Assembly (NCBI RefSeq): GCF_001659605.2
Contig: NC_035174.2
Span: 23,510,027-23,574,026, forward strand
Length of the DNA stretch: 64,000 nt
Origin: Manihot esculenta
Lineage: Eukaryota; Streptophyta; Magnoliopsida; Malpighiales; Euphorbiaceae
Direction: 5' to 3'
Notes under the pieces: model-generated
Seen by the model: only the letters and a program-made list of their open reading frames with translations
What the model was told of the DNA's origin: nothing
The model's database searches: none
Translations under genes and position numbers: made by a program
In this document: one piece after another, positions 23,935 to 35,326 of the stretch
Numbering within the stretch: the first letter of the stretch is position 1
Layout of the letters: each line of letters starts with the position of its first letter

Positions 23935-23954
23935 TGAGGTTAGGTGACAAAGGC

Positions 23955-24164
23955 ACGACCTTACTTGAACAGGATCTGTTCTATAGGATCGTACCTCTGT
24001 GTCCTTTAGCACGAAGGAGACAGGAACCACAGTCTGGAAGATGAAGCATGGCCGTTCGATCTGAGCGTGAATAATGGCTAAGGATCCTTTGGGGTTCGTG
24101 AGCTGTAGAGGATCGTTCTCAGTCACATGTGGCTGGGGTGGTCGCACGGTTGCCTGACAGACTT
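23955..24164 (+). ncRNA. U3: U3 small nucleolar RNA
   Basis: The 5' end ACGACCTTACTTGAACAGG, followed by ATCTGTTCTATAGGATCGTACC, is the conserved plant U3 5' domain (GAC box/box A region) that pairs with pre-rRNA during 18S processing. GAGCGTGAA at 24065-24073 fits box B, and CTGA near 24154 fits box D. The roughly 210-nt length fits plant U3. A USE/TATA promoter precedes it and a T run follows, so the locus has every part of a working Pol III gene. The exact 3' end is uncertain by a few bases. It is divergent from the PMT-like pseudogene, whose start codon is about 375 bp away. The minus-strand frame at 23863-24147 is only its antisense shadow. Confidence 0.92.
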
Positions 24165-24168
24165 CAAA

Positions 24169-24182
24169 TATTTTTTTTTTTC
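24169..24182 (+). terminator. Pol III T-run terminator after U3
   Basis: An uninterrupted run of more than ten T residues lies a few bases after the predicted 3' end of U3, as expected for RNA polymerase III termination. Confidence 0.75.
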
Positions 24183-25190
24183 TATTTATTGTTTTATTTT
24201 CCTTTTTCTATTCCTTTTCTCCATGAATATTTAAAGATTGAATTGTAAACTTTAAAATCCCAATTACAGATCATCCCACACACTAAACTCAACATTTTTC
24301 CTTACAACGTTCATAAACTTATTTCCCTCTTTATTTAATATTTTTTAAATGTGCTAGAAATAAAGTTGAATATGTAAATTAATAGACTAGTGAAATTTAC
24401 ATATATAAATTGAACCGATATTATAGTAAGTTTAATTTCGATTAAATTTGACTTTTTAGTTTAAATTTATATTGAATTAATGCAATAATAAACTCAATTA
24501 AATAATTACAATGATTACCGAGTACCTTCAGCTTTTTATTATTATCTATATTTTTTCAATTTAAATAATTACAATAATATTATCTCTCATTTGACATGAA
24601 TAACTTTTAAAAAAATAATTTAAATGAATTTTTATAATTTTATTTTTATATATAATAAAAAAATTTTAAATTAAAAAATTTAAATTCTTTTATTCCAAAT
24701 AAAAATTTGAAAGAAAAAAATTTAATTTAATTAAATTAAATTTTTATAAAATTATTGATTCTAAACGGATAAAGTTTTTTCAAATTAGAATTTAATATTC
24801 TCTTCATTTCATAAAAAAAATTTACTTTTCTTGTTTTCATTGTGAATTATAAATTATTTTTCTTTTTAAAATAATAATTTATTATTAAATTCCTAATATA
24901 ATTCTATTTATCATGTATTAATTTAGTAATAAGATAATATAAGTAAAATATATATTAAAAAATATAAAATAAAATTTATTATTTTAACTGTATTACTATA
25001 TTTTATTAATTTATGTGAAATATAAATAAACTTATTTTTTTGAACTGACAGTGTATTTATTAAAAATACTGATATAATGAAATGTTTACTGAAAATTCTA
25101 AAAATTGAACAATATTGATTCTCTTCCACTGGGAGGTGCTCGATTTGCTTATCTTGAGAACTTAAAAGAAGAAGTTACTTTTTTTTCAAG
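24183..25190. other. AT-rich spacer
   Basis: Very AT-rich, with long A/T homopolymer stretches. No gene or repeat family recognised. Confidence 0.55.
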
Positions 25191-25331
25191 ATTCCAATAG
25201 AAGAAGATCTCCAATGCAAGTGTTTCTGAGAGGAATTAGCTAGAACACAAGGGGAATCGTTGATAAGAGTATGATTTGCAAGCGTAAAGACGAGTTTTGT
25301 GGGAAGATCGTAACTGATGGATTAGTGGCTC

Positions 25332-26960
25332 TTGGATACGATGCTTCGAGCCCCAAATCTCATTGGGGAAAATCCGTCGCCCATCCCGCCGTGGATTTTC
25401 AGGAAAGAAACTTTTAGAGTTTCAAGAAAGAGAGAGAGAGCGGACTTTCAAGAAAGTAAAGAAAAATACAAGATCACTGGCCAAGAAATGGTTGAAGCTC
25501 TTGAGAAAAGGAAGGCTCCAACGGTAGTAGAAGAGGATTGTGCTACCAAACGATGTAAACTGTGAGATAAGGGCCTATGGCTTGACAAGGAGTGGGACTT
25601 CCTTCAGGGACAAGGTTCTTGGAATCACAGCGATGGATATTGAAGAGTGCCCAGCAGAGGAAATGGATGAGGATTTTAAGGACTCTAATGGCACGGTGAT
25701 ACCTGTCATTGATTTTTCAAATCAATTGGAGCAAAAACTGGCAAAGAAATGGAAACGATATGTGATTATTTAACTGTTAGGACAACGACTTGGGTACATG
25801 ACCCTCTCAGTAAGATTACACACTTTATGGAAGATTGATAATATAAAACTTCTTAATCTCGGAAACGAACTTTTTCTGGTTCAATTTCATAATAATGAGG
25901 ATTATTATAAAGTCATGTTGGAAAGACCGTAGATTGTGTTGGGGGCATATGTACTCATACAACTTTGTAGCCCCTCCTTTGACGTTAATTAGGATAAGAT
26001 CGAGTCTGCTGTAATTTGGATTAGATTACCGGGTCTTTCGGTGCATTTGTACCATGAAAGGATGTTAAATAGAATTGGCTCTTCCATGGGTAGGTAATAA
26101 AGGTTGACTATAATACTGCTAATGTGATCTGAGGAAATTTTGCTCGAATTACTGCATTAGTGGATTTGAGAAAGCTACTCAAATCAAAAGTTAGCGTTAA
26201 AAGTAGAGTTCGATAGGTTGAATATAAAAGTCTGCCACAAATCTATTTTGAGTGTGGACGAATTGGCCACCGGAGTAATTCCTATTCTTTCAAAGAAGGT
26301 GTCTCCAGTAATGATGGAATGCCTAACCCTGAGCAGACTAGAACAGAGCCGTAGAAACATAATTTTTTCACGGAATGGATGCAAGTCTTACGGCATAACA
26401 AACGGCCACATAAGGAGAATATGGAAAAACCTAATAAAGTGGAGAAGGTTGGATCTCATTTTGAAATCCTTAGAAATGAAAGTGAAGCTAATATAGAAAT
26501 GGAAAATGCAGATCTATAGGAAGTTGCCACGAACGGGCAAGAGAGCCAACCTAAAGAAAGAAACAGGAGTAATAGAGGGGTGACCATAAAGATATCTTAG
26601 TCGCGAAAAAAAGGGCCAAATAAGTTGATTAATCAAAAGGAGATTTCAAATGTAGGAATCATGATAGAAAATCTTGAATGGATGCCCACGGTTCACCCTT
26701 AAGTCTCTGCTGTCGAAAGTATTTCCCTTAGCCATGTTGATGCACCATGTAGTTCAAGTTCCATCTCCTTTGAATCTGAGAAAATATTATGTGATCGTAA
26801 TTAATTCACGGGAAGAAGTGGGGCCCAACACCGTGTCACAAACCATGCAAATGGAAACTGACGTAAACTTTCATGCACAAATGAAAGATTTTCTCTCCCT
26901 GAATGCACGACCACCTGATGTCCCTGTTAGAAACCAGTGGATGACATGTTAGAGGATGAG
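25332..26960 (+). pseudogene. L1 ORF1 (DUF4283 / zinc-knuckle gag-like) remnant
   Basis: Broken frames give QKLAKKWKRYVI near the start, then ESAVIWIRLPGLSVHLYHER, and a Cys-rich knuckle CFECGRIGHRSN near 26240. This is the usual arrangement of plant L1 ORF1 (DUF4283 domain then CCHC knuckle). It contains several stop codons. Confidence 0.75.
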
Positions 26961-27059
26961 GAGATTAAGAGTAACAAATCTTTTGAAGAGGTAGCATATT
27001 GTGACCCCTACTTATGAGTTTAAGGTGTATTTGTATCCTTTCTCGTCCTTTTTTTTAAT

Positions 27060-28860
27060 GTCAATCGTCATATGGAATTGCTAAGGATCTGAAGGCTTCG
27101 ATTTCCTTAGATATTTTAAATTGCTTTTGCAGGAACATAATCTGAGCTTAGTGGTGCTACTGGAAACTCGTATTAGTGGTGCTCGAGCATATAACATTAT
27201 TAAGAAGTTGAATTTTGCTAGATCGCACCAAGTCAAAGCCAATGGTTTTTGGGGAGGCATATGGGTTTTATGGAACTCAAACTGGAACCTTTCCTTTTAT
27301 GTAAACAATAAACAATTTATTCATTTTCATATTACGGGTGCTAATTTCTCCCCTTTCTGGTTTACAGTAGTGTATGGAAGTCCAGTAGTTAGTATTCAGA
27401 AGACCCTTTAGAGGAAGTTGGCTACACTACGAGTACATCCAGATGAAGCTTGGCTCCTTGCAGGGGATTTCAATGCTTTGCTCGCGGCTGATGAGAAGAA
27501 AGGAGGAGCTGCTCATTGGTTCTCTTCTGATTTTGTATCTTGGATGAAAGATACTTGCACATATGATCTTGGCTATAAAGGGCCTGATTTTACTTAGAGA
27601 ATGGGCAATCTTTTTGAAAGGTTGGACAGAGTAGTTGGGAATGATCTTTGGCGATCTCAATATCCTGATAGCTGAGTGTTTCACCTACAATGGACCCACT
27701 CTGATAATTGGCTGCTCCTTATTAGTTTGAAAAGCTTCCCATAGGAACAAAATAAGGAGAAGCCTTCTTGCTTTCAAGCCACATGATTGACCCATGCGTC
27801 CTTTACGCATATGTTGAAAGACAGGTTGAGAACTAGTGATGATTTTATAAATAACCTAAAGCTGTTAGCAAATAATCTCAAAAGTTGGAATAGGGAAGTC
27901 TTCGGGAATGTGTTTTACTAGAAAAGAACTCTTCTTGACAAGATTGATGGTACTTAACGCAATCTGGAAACAAAATGGTCCAAGTCTCTTTACACCCTAG
28001 AAAAGAAACTTCAACATGAGCTAGATATCATTTTACAAAGAGAAGAGTTAATTTGGTTTTAGAAAGCTCGTTCAGAATGGATAAACTAAGGGATAGGAAT
28101 ACATCCTATTTTCATGCAAATACTATGATGAAAAGGAAGCAAAACCAGATCGAGATGTTGAGAAATGATAAGAATGATCGGGTCATTGATCAATAGACCT
28201 TACAAGATTTGGCTTGTACTTTTTTCAAAAATCTTTATTTGGATGACTGTGTATATACCCCAGTGTACAATATAAGAGTTAAATTCGCCCCTATACCGAA
28301 TGTGGTTCTAACTAATCTTTCTGCTCATATGCCCAAAGATGAAATTTGAGGCACTCTCTTTGAGATGAAGCCATGGAAAGCCCTAGGGCCAGATGGATTC
28401 CACGCCAGCTTGTTTCAAAAAAATTGGAAGGTTGTGAGGAATCAAGTTTGTGATGAAGTTTGTCATGCTTTTACAGGTCATCCTTTCATAAGAAGAATAA
28501 ATCATACTCTCATAAGTCTTATCCCTAAAGTAGCAAATCTGCTGGTAATATCTAATTTTAGACTCATCTCTCTTTGTAGTGTCATTTATAAAATCATCAT
28601 TAAGGTTCTTGTCAACGGGATTAAGCATGTCTTACCTATTATAATTCATCCTAATCAGACTAGCTTTGTGTCTGGCAAGAAAATAGCTGATAATATAATT
28701 GTTGCACAGGAAGTGATCCACTCAATGAGATCCGAAACGAGCAAGAAAGGTTTTTTGCTATTAAAGTTAACTTGGAAAAAGCTTATGATAGAGTTAAGTG
28801 GGTATATTTAGAGGATACGCTATCTGATACTGGCTTCCTGGCTAGTACTATATGGGTTAT
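27060..28860 (+). pseudogene. L1 ORF2 remnant: endonuclease and RT
   Basis: 27121-27411 carries the apurinic-type endonuclease start (LSLVVLLETRISGARA, FWGGIWVLWNSNW). 27430-27600 adds DEAWLLAGDFNALL. The RT begins near 28365 with PWKALGPDGFHASLFQKNW, then HTLISLIPKVANLLVISNFR and NQTSFVSGKKIADNIIVAQE. The frame then shifts, with LEKAYDRVKW in a second frame. Multiple stops; the protein ends before the active-site FADD. Confidence 0.85.
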
Positions 28861-28916
28861 TATGAATTATGTGACAAAAGGCTGAGTGCCCAAGGCTAAG
28901 AGCCCGAAAAATGACA

Positions 28917-29206
28917 AGGAGCCAGAAGAGCCCAGACCAGACTAAGCCATAAGAGCTCGGAAGACAACAAAGAGCCTAAGTGCTTGGAAGAAGACTCATG
29001 GCTAAAAAGTCTAAAAGATAATAAAAGAGTGTAAGTGCTCGAAAGAAGACTTATGGCTAAAGAGATTGAAAGACCAAAAAGAGTCTAAGAACTCGGACGA
29101 AGAATCAGGGCTAAAAAGCCCAAAAGACTATAAGGAGCCTAAGAGCTCAGAAAAATCATCAGGGTTAAAGAGCTTAAAAGACTACAAGGAGCCTAAGAGC
29201 TCAGAA
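28917..29206 (+). repeat. 54-bp tandem repeat encoding 18-residue charged units
   Basis: About five units start near 28971, 29026, 29080, 29134 and 29188 (spacing 54-55 bp), with the pattern GAGCCTAAGAGCTCAGAAG. In the plus frame 29066-29266 the last units read LKSPKDYKEPKSSEKSSG. The frame-preserving period suggests an origin in a coding repeat. The array sits exactly between the broken LINE and the truncated Copia LTR. Confidence 0.8.
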
Positions 29207-29698
29207 GATATCTCTCTTAGAGAAAGGGACAAATTCTATCTTGATTATTCAATATCATCTATATAATTCCTATGATGCCCGATCATAACCTTTATGATTA
29301 TCCGATTAAAGGCAACGTTTGATTATGTCAAAACATAATAATCCTTATGTTGGAAACTATGACAATCTAAAGTCCAAAGGTTAATTCATAACTATTATGA
29401 GATTCACTAATGATACTAATCTATGTAGTGATCTTAGTGTGAGTCTATCCAATACTTTGTTCTAACAAGCATCTATGATATTGATTTGCATCACCATACA
29501 CATAATCATCTCAGGATCATCAATCAATATGCATACTAGTTATATATATTATTATCTCTATAATAATAACAATTAGGGATGTAAATCATTATTATGTAAC
29601 ATGTAAAAAAAAATAATAATGACAAAACTCTCTTTATTAATAACAATAATTAGTAACATAAAAGTCCAAATTAATGGTCTATGGCACATATACTAACA
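29207..29698 (-). repeat. Partial 3' LTR of Copia element
   Basis: On the minus strand it starts TGTTAGTATATGTGCCATAG directly after the purine tract CTAGTGCAAGTGGGAGAT. It aligns with 11834-11339 of the solo LTR; the distal part is lost. Confidence 0.85.
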
Positions 29699-30007
29699 AT
29701 CTCCCACTTGCACTAGACCTAGTCATACAAATATCTAATACCTATGGACCTAATTTGATGATCATGCTTGATTCGAGAGAGAGGTTTTGTTGATGGATAT
29801 GCAATGTTATCATTTATGTTCACTTTGCATATCTTGATATCTCCTCTATCAATGATGTCTCGAATGAGATGAAATCATCTAAGTATATGTTTAGACCTCT
29901 AATGATAACTAGGCTTCTTAGCTTATGCTATAGATCCATTATTGTCACAATAAATGTCCACAGGATTTGCAATGCTAGGTACCACTCCTAGCTCAGTGAT
30001 GAATTTC

Positions 30008-32236
30008 TGATGTGGAACCTAGGATCAACATGTGATAAAAAACTTCGAATATACACTTGACAATAAACGAGGTTTAGATAATTTTCAAAGGCTACTTTAC
30101 TACACTCCTAACCAACCAATGTGATTAGAAATATAGATAATCAAGCGATTCCAATTAGAGAACGCCACAAGATATTCTTGATAAGTTAACTAGGTATGGA
30201 GAAAACCTATATTAAAATGCCACATGATTGAACCTTGATAAGTTGCTAAACATGGAGAACAGAAATTTTCATTATGGAGAGAAAATATCAATATCTTTTA
30301 GCTTCCTTTCTACATACAAAATAAAGGCTATTTATAGTCAAATATCTCCTAATCCTAATTGGAATAGGAAAATAAAATAAGTCCTAGTTGAAATAGGAAA
30401 AATAAGTCAATCCTATTTAAATAAGGAAAACTATAACTAATCCTACTAATTTGACTCTTAATCCATATAGAATTATAAAAGACACCAAAAGACACTAAAA
30501 TATCTCATATATGAACTTCTAAAAGTAAATAAATTATAAATGAAATTGAACCTACAAATTTTAATAAAATAAGCTCATTTCTTTTTCTTCTCTTCTAAAC
30601 GTGACATTCAATATGAATAATTTGAATTCTCCTTGAGTTCTGATGTTTTCTTGTCTTCCTAGTTAAATACTCGAAAAACATCACAATGTTCTTATACTTC
30701 AAGTTGTTGAAATGCAATGCCCCCCTTGTGCACACATCATTCTCTCTTTCCTCTAAAAGATTCATCCTTGAATAGATTCGTCCTCGAATCTTCAACCATA
30801 ATGACAAGAAAAGGATCAATATACACAAGATCATGTCCATACAAGTTGTTTTGTGCAAAAATGTCAAAGGCAATTGGAATCTCGACTTCTTGGATATCTT
30901 GAATAGATTAATCATATGAATCAGAATTAGAGCCAATATCAAAATTTTTCTCAATTTCAATGGCTTGAAAATCATCTTGCGTTTAGTTGTGCTTTTCAAC
31001 AATTGCAGTAGCAACTTTAATTTCTTGGAATTGATCTACCAAAGTGTTTTCTATCACATCTTCTTGGCTTTCTTCCATATGACAATGTTTAGATTCAGAA
31101 TTAACTTCTTCATTATTTTCAAATCGATCTACATCGTTATTGGTGGTTCGTTCATTCACTTCTTGGATGGCTTTCTCCATAATTTTCATGAAATATTTGA
31201 ATTCAATTTGAAATTTCTCAAATTAAGTACTAAACTTTGACATCTCTCCTCTTTTTTAAAAAAAGAAAAATGAAATATAATTGATTTTTTTCTTTCTTTT
31301 TTTCTTTTTTTTTATTTTTTATTTTTTTTAACTGAAACTATGAAATAAATTAAAATAATGAAACAATGAGGTAAAAATAAAATTAAAACAAAAATAAAAA
31401 CCAAATTAAAACTTATGAAATAAATAGACATGGATAAATAGGAATACATCTACTACCAAGTTTTGATACCAAACAAATGTGGAACCTAGAATCAACTTCT
31501 AATAAAAAACTCCGAACACACACTTGACAATTAACGAGATTCAGACAACTTCCAAAGATTGCTCTACTACACCCCAAGCCAATTAATGTGATTAAAAACA
31601 TAAATAATCAAGCGATTTCAACTAGAAAACGCCACAAAATATTTTAATAAGGTAACTAGGAATGGGAAAAATCCATATTAGAACGCCACAAAGTTGAACC
31701 TTTATAAGTTACTAAACATGGAGGGCAAAAATTCTCATTATGGAGATAAAATATCAACTTTTTTTTAACTTCCTTCCTACATATAAAATAAAGGCTATTT
31801 ATAGCGAAATATCTTCTAATTCTAATTGGAATAGGAAAACAAAACAAATCCTAATTGAAATAGAAAAATGAGACAAATCCTAGTTGAAATAGGAAAATAT
31901 AAGTCAATCCTATTTGAACAAGAAAAACTATGTCTAATTTTACTAATTTGATTCCTAATCCATATAGGATTATAAAAGACACTAAAAGACACTAAAATGT
32001 CTTATATATAAGCTTCTAAAAGTAAATAAATTATGGCTAAAATTATACCCACGAATTTTAATAAAATAATCTCATTTCTTTTTCTTGTCTTCTAAACGTG
32101 GTATTCAATATGAATAATTCAAATTCTCCTTAATTCCTGATGATTTCTTGCCTTCCTAGTTGACTATTCAAAGAGCATCACAACATTCTTACACTTCAAG
32201 TTGTTGAAAGGCAATGCCCCTTATGTGCATGCATCA
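30008..32236 (-). mobile_element. Short non-autonomous LTR retrotransposon nested in Copia RNase H
   Basis: 2.2 kb, with the perfect 5-bp target duplication ATTTC at 30003-30007 and 32237-32241. Ends are inverted TGATG/CATCA. The LTRs are 30008-30739 (732 bp) and about 31475-32236 (762 bp). On the minus strand the 5' LTR is followed by a primer site TGGTATCAAAACTTGG (about 31455-31469, Met-type TGGTATCAGAGC), and the 3' LTR is preceded by a purine tract ending AAGGGGGG. The internal region is only about 735 bp and encodes no pol domain. Removing it restores the Copia reading WLKKFITELG, which confirms the boundaries. Confidence 0.9.
30740..31240 (-). pseudogene. Acidic internal reading frame of the short LTR element, unrecognised
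   Basis: The minus strand from about 31240 reads FMKIMEKAIQEVNERTTNND, then acidic stretches (SKHCHMEESQEDVIEN, TLVDQFQEIKVATAIVEKHN). After one stop it continues with IDPFLVIMVEDSRTNLF near the 3' LTR. It is Glu/Asp-rich and interrupted by a few stops. The EDSRTN ending resembles the extreme C-terminus of some plant gypsy polyproteins, but I cannot assign a domain. It is probably what remains of a larger coding region after internal deletion. Confidence 0.4.
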
Positions 32237-34094
32237 ATTTCTTCAACCAAACTACTTCTCTGGATCTGATGCTGCTATATACTCAACCTCTATTGTAGAA
32301 TCTGCTACAGTGCCTTGTTTGGAGCTCTTCCAACTAATAGCTCCACTGTTCAATGTGAATAGAAAACCTGACTGCAATCTGAAATCGTCTATGTCAGTTT
32401 GGAAACTAGCATCTGTGTAACCATTTACAACTAGCTCATCTTTCAAACGTCCATAAACTAATAATGCATCCTTAGTCCTTCTAAGGTACTTAAGGATGTT
32501 CTTACAGGTGTCCAATGACTCTCATTAGGATCTACCTGATATTTGCTTGTTGAGGTTAATGCATATGAGACATCTAGTCAGTATATAACATAGCATACAT
32601 GATAGATCCTATAGCAGAAGCATAAGGGATCTTATTTATTCGCTCTCGCTCATCAGATGTCATAGGACATTAATTCTTGCTGAGATGAATGCCGTGAGAC
32701 ATAGGCAATAATTCCTTTTTAAAATCTTGCATGTTGAACCTCTTCAATACTTTGTTTATGTATGTACTTTGACTCAAACCTATTATCCTTTTGGATCTAT
32801 TCTATAGATCTTAATACCAAGGATATAAGCAGCCTCTCCTAAGTCCTTCATTGAGAATAAATTCCCTAACCAAGTCTTAGCCTTTTGCAAGATAGGGATA
32901 TCATTCTTAATGAGCAAAATGTCATCCACATATAGGACCAAAAATACAACTGCACTCCCACTAACCATCTTATAAATACAAGGTCCATTTTCATTCTTAA
33001 TGAATCCAAAGTCTCTAACTATTTCATCAGACGGAATTCCAGCTCTAAGATGCTTGCTTCAATCCATAAATTGATCTTTGAAACTTGCAAATCTTTCTAG
33101 AATTCTCAGGATTTACAAAACCCTCAGCTTGTGTCATGTACACATCTTCGAGTAAGTTTCCATTAAGGAAAGTTGTTTTGAAATTCATCTGTCATATCTC
33201 ATAATCATAGTATACAGTAATTGCAATGAGAATTCTAATGGATTTAAGCATAGCAACTGGTGAAAAAGTTTCATCATAATCTATACTATGAGTTTGTCTG
33301 AAACCTTTTCCAACAAGCCTTGCTTTATCGGTATGCACATTTCCATCCATGTCAATTTTCTTCTTAAAAACCCATTTGCAACCAATGTCTTTAATACCCT
33401 CTAGAGGATCAATTAAGGACTAAAATTGGTTATCAAACATGGATTGCATCTCTGATTTCATGGATCCAAGTCATTTTTCAGAATCTAGACCTGACACAGC
33501 TTCTTGATAGGTTATGGGCTCATCTTGATCCATGAGTAAAATTTAACGACTGTCAGTCATAAGAAATCTATGTCTCTCAGGCTGATGATGTGACCTATCA
33601 TATCTGCAAGAGATTTGTGTCACACTTTCAAATTCCACAACTGTTTGTAGTTTTGGAAGTAGTTCTATTGACGACTCAATGTTCTGTTGTGGTCCTCGAG
33701 TTTCCTCGAGTTGTAGTGTACTCCCACTGGTTCTCTTAGAGATAAATCCCTATTTCAAAAAAGTTCTATTTCGAGCAACAAACACTTTTTTCTCTGAGAA
33801 AATGTAAAAATAGTTCTCTTTAGTTTCTTTAGAATACCCCACAAAATTACATTTGATAGATTTTGGAGCTAACTTATATGAAATTGATCTTTTTATATAA
33901 GCTTCACAGCCCTAAATCTTAAGAAAAGATAAACTTGGTGTTTTACCAGTCTCTAACTCATATGGTGTCTTTTCAACTGCTTTAGATGGTACACGGTTGA
34001 AAATAAATGCAGTTGTTTCCAAAATATAACCCTAAAATGATAAAGGAATATCTGTTTGACTCATTATATATTGAACCATATCTCGAGCAGATCC

Positions 34095-34460
34095 TCTCTA
34101 AGCTCAGTTTTAATCTTATCTTTCGGCCCGGTTTGGAACTAGGAAGGAGTTAAGCCCATTCGCCTTATGGGACCATCTGCATACGCACCCGGGGAAGATT
34201 AGAGGCTGTTACGTATGGGGCAGAAATCTGATATCCTCGTACGATCATATCAGTGTGGCAGAGACAGGTGACTCAATGGAAGCCAGGCCATTACACGTCA
34301 CTGACAGACAATGGAAACAGATAAAAGGAAGAACCATTCTCTTCTCAAGGGGCTTTTTGGGGCTAAGTTTACAGAACCCTTGTAAAACCCTATTTTCTGG
34401 ATCTCATATCATCAACAGTCATTCAAAATCAAATCCAATTTAGAAATATATAAATATGAA
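34095..34460 (+). other. LTR-like fragment
   Basis: GC-richer block with CCCGGTTTGGAACTAGGAAG, then a GATAAAAGGAAGAACC TATA-like segment near 34318 and a leader. The organisation suggests part of an LTR, but there is no second copy and no duplication, so the identity is uncertain. It adjoins the broken end of the Copia element. Confidence 0.3.
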
Positions 34461-35043
34461 GACTGAAGATATTGAATCACTTGCAAACAATTAATATGAA
34501 TACAGTTATTAAAAAGCAAAAATTCTATCTCATAAAACAAACAGTGACGGAGAGCTAAACTTTCAATAATTACCAGTATATTATTATTTTTTGAAAAACC
34601 AGAAACACCACATTAAAATATATTTTTAGAGTTTTCCTAGCAATAAAATCTTTTAACCTGAAACAAAGCCCGTCAACTCGATAAACATAAAATTAGACTT
34701 ATTTATATTTTAATAAAAAAGCGTTCAAGAACTGATTTCAACTTTTTGCCAAACCAACGACATTTTCCATAAGCTGGAAGCGTTCTAATTTTCGAGAACA
34801 CATTGACCCAGAAATTCTCGATGCACCATAGAAAGTTGGAAACCAAAAGCTCAAATCTTTATTAAACCAAAGAAAATTCAGTGCATTTATACTAACACTT
34901 CATACAAATTACGAGCCCATGAAACCCATTGCATTGCAGATTACACTCATCTATATACTTGTTTATTAGCTGATAATTAATACAAATTACGATTTCAGAC
35001 TAAACTGGAACACTCCACGAATGGAATTTGCCATTGTTCTCAC
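34461..35043. other. Spacer, nothing recognised
   Basis: AT-rich; no frame, RNA or repeat that I can support. It includes the likely former 3' flank of the small heat-shock pseudogene. Confidence 0.5.
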
Positions 35044-35326
35044 TCAACCAGAGATCTTAAAGGCCTTGACATCTAGTTTCTTGACCTCCTTTTTAGGACA
35101 GTCACTGTCAGGACTCCATTCTACATGCTTGCCTTAACCTCATCAACTTTTGCATTCTCTGGCAGCCTGAATCTTCTCAAGAATTTCGCACTTATCTCTT
35201 AACGCTATGCCACTTGTCGTTATTCTCTTCTTTCTCTTTGCTCCTCTCTCCACTTATCTGCAAAACCCTGCCTTCTTCTACCTCAACTTCCACTTCCTCT
35301 TTATTTAACCCTGGAAGACCAGCTGG
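35044..35326 (-). pseudogene. Class I small heat-shock protein (HSP17/18) pseudogene
   Basis: The minus strand reads [20 protein letters not shown], then [20 protein letters not shown]: the alpha-crystallin domain of plant cytosolic class I small HSPs. A frameshift follows at HSVKR, after which FLRRFRLPENAKVDEVKA-like and GVLTVTV-like sequence is only visible in other frames (KILEKIQAARECKS region). The original ending KAFKISG with its stop is retained at 35044. The N-terminal arm is missing and several frame breaks are present, so no chaperone can be made. Confidence 0.85.

Larger units (their letters stand above)
25200..28880 (+). mobile_element. Decayed L1-type LINE, truncated in RT
   Basis: Coding order on the plus strand is ORF1 gag-like protein (25332-26960), then ORF2 endonuclease (about 27060-27700), then reverse transcriptase (about 28100-28860). 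Stops and frameshifts occur throughout. The element stops abruptly near 28880, before the catalytic FADD box of RT, where a 54-bp tandem repeat region begins. No poly(A) tail or target duplication is visible, so the 3' end was lost by deletion or rearrangement. The 5' limit is approximate. Confidence 0.85.
29207..34090 (-). mobile_element. Truncated Copia element (3' half) carrying a nested LTR element
   Basis: Minus-strand order is integrase C-terminal part (about 34090-33600), RT (about 33400-32783), RNase H (32515-32242, continuing at 30002-29900), purine tract (29699-29716) and 3' LTR (29698-29207). The LTR matches the Copia solo LTR at 11339-11834. The LTR is cut at 29207 by the 54-bp repeat, and the 5' half (LTR, gag, protease, integrase start) is missing at about 34090. 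The 30008-32236 element splits RNase H. Confidence 0.85.
29900..34090 (-). pseudogene. Copia pol remnant (integrase end, RT, RNase H)
   Basis: Recognisable pieces on the minus strand are the RT N-terminal part around 33400-33150 (KARLVGKGFRQTHSIDYDET, then SPVAMLKSIRILIAI), the RT active site FLVLYVDDILLI near 32950, SMKDLGEAAYILGIKIYR near 32830, and RNase H at 32515-32252 (YTDASFQTDIDDFRLQSGF, then TVADSTIEVEYIAAS). After the nested insert it resumes with KFITELGVVPSIANPVDIYC at about 30002-29940. Stops and small frameshifts occur between the parts; not functional. Confidence 0.85.

Noticed and set aside
23863..24147. 94-codon minus-strand frame
   Set aside because: Antisense of the U3 snoRNA gene; no protein similarity.
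30717..31240. Plus-strand frames in the short LTR element
   Set aside because: The element's primer site and purine tract show that its sense strand is minus; these are shadows.
34095..34460. tRNA or other structured RNA gene
   Set aside because: The GC-rich block has no cloverleaf or A/B boxes that I can fold by eye; an LTR fragment is more likely.
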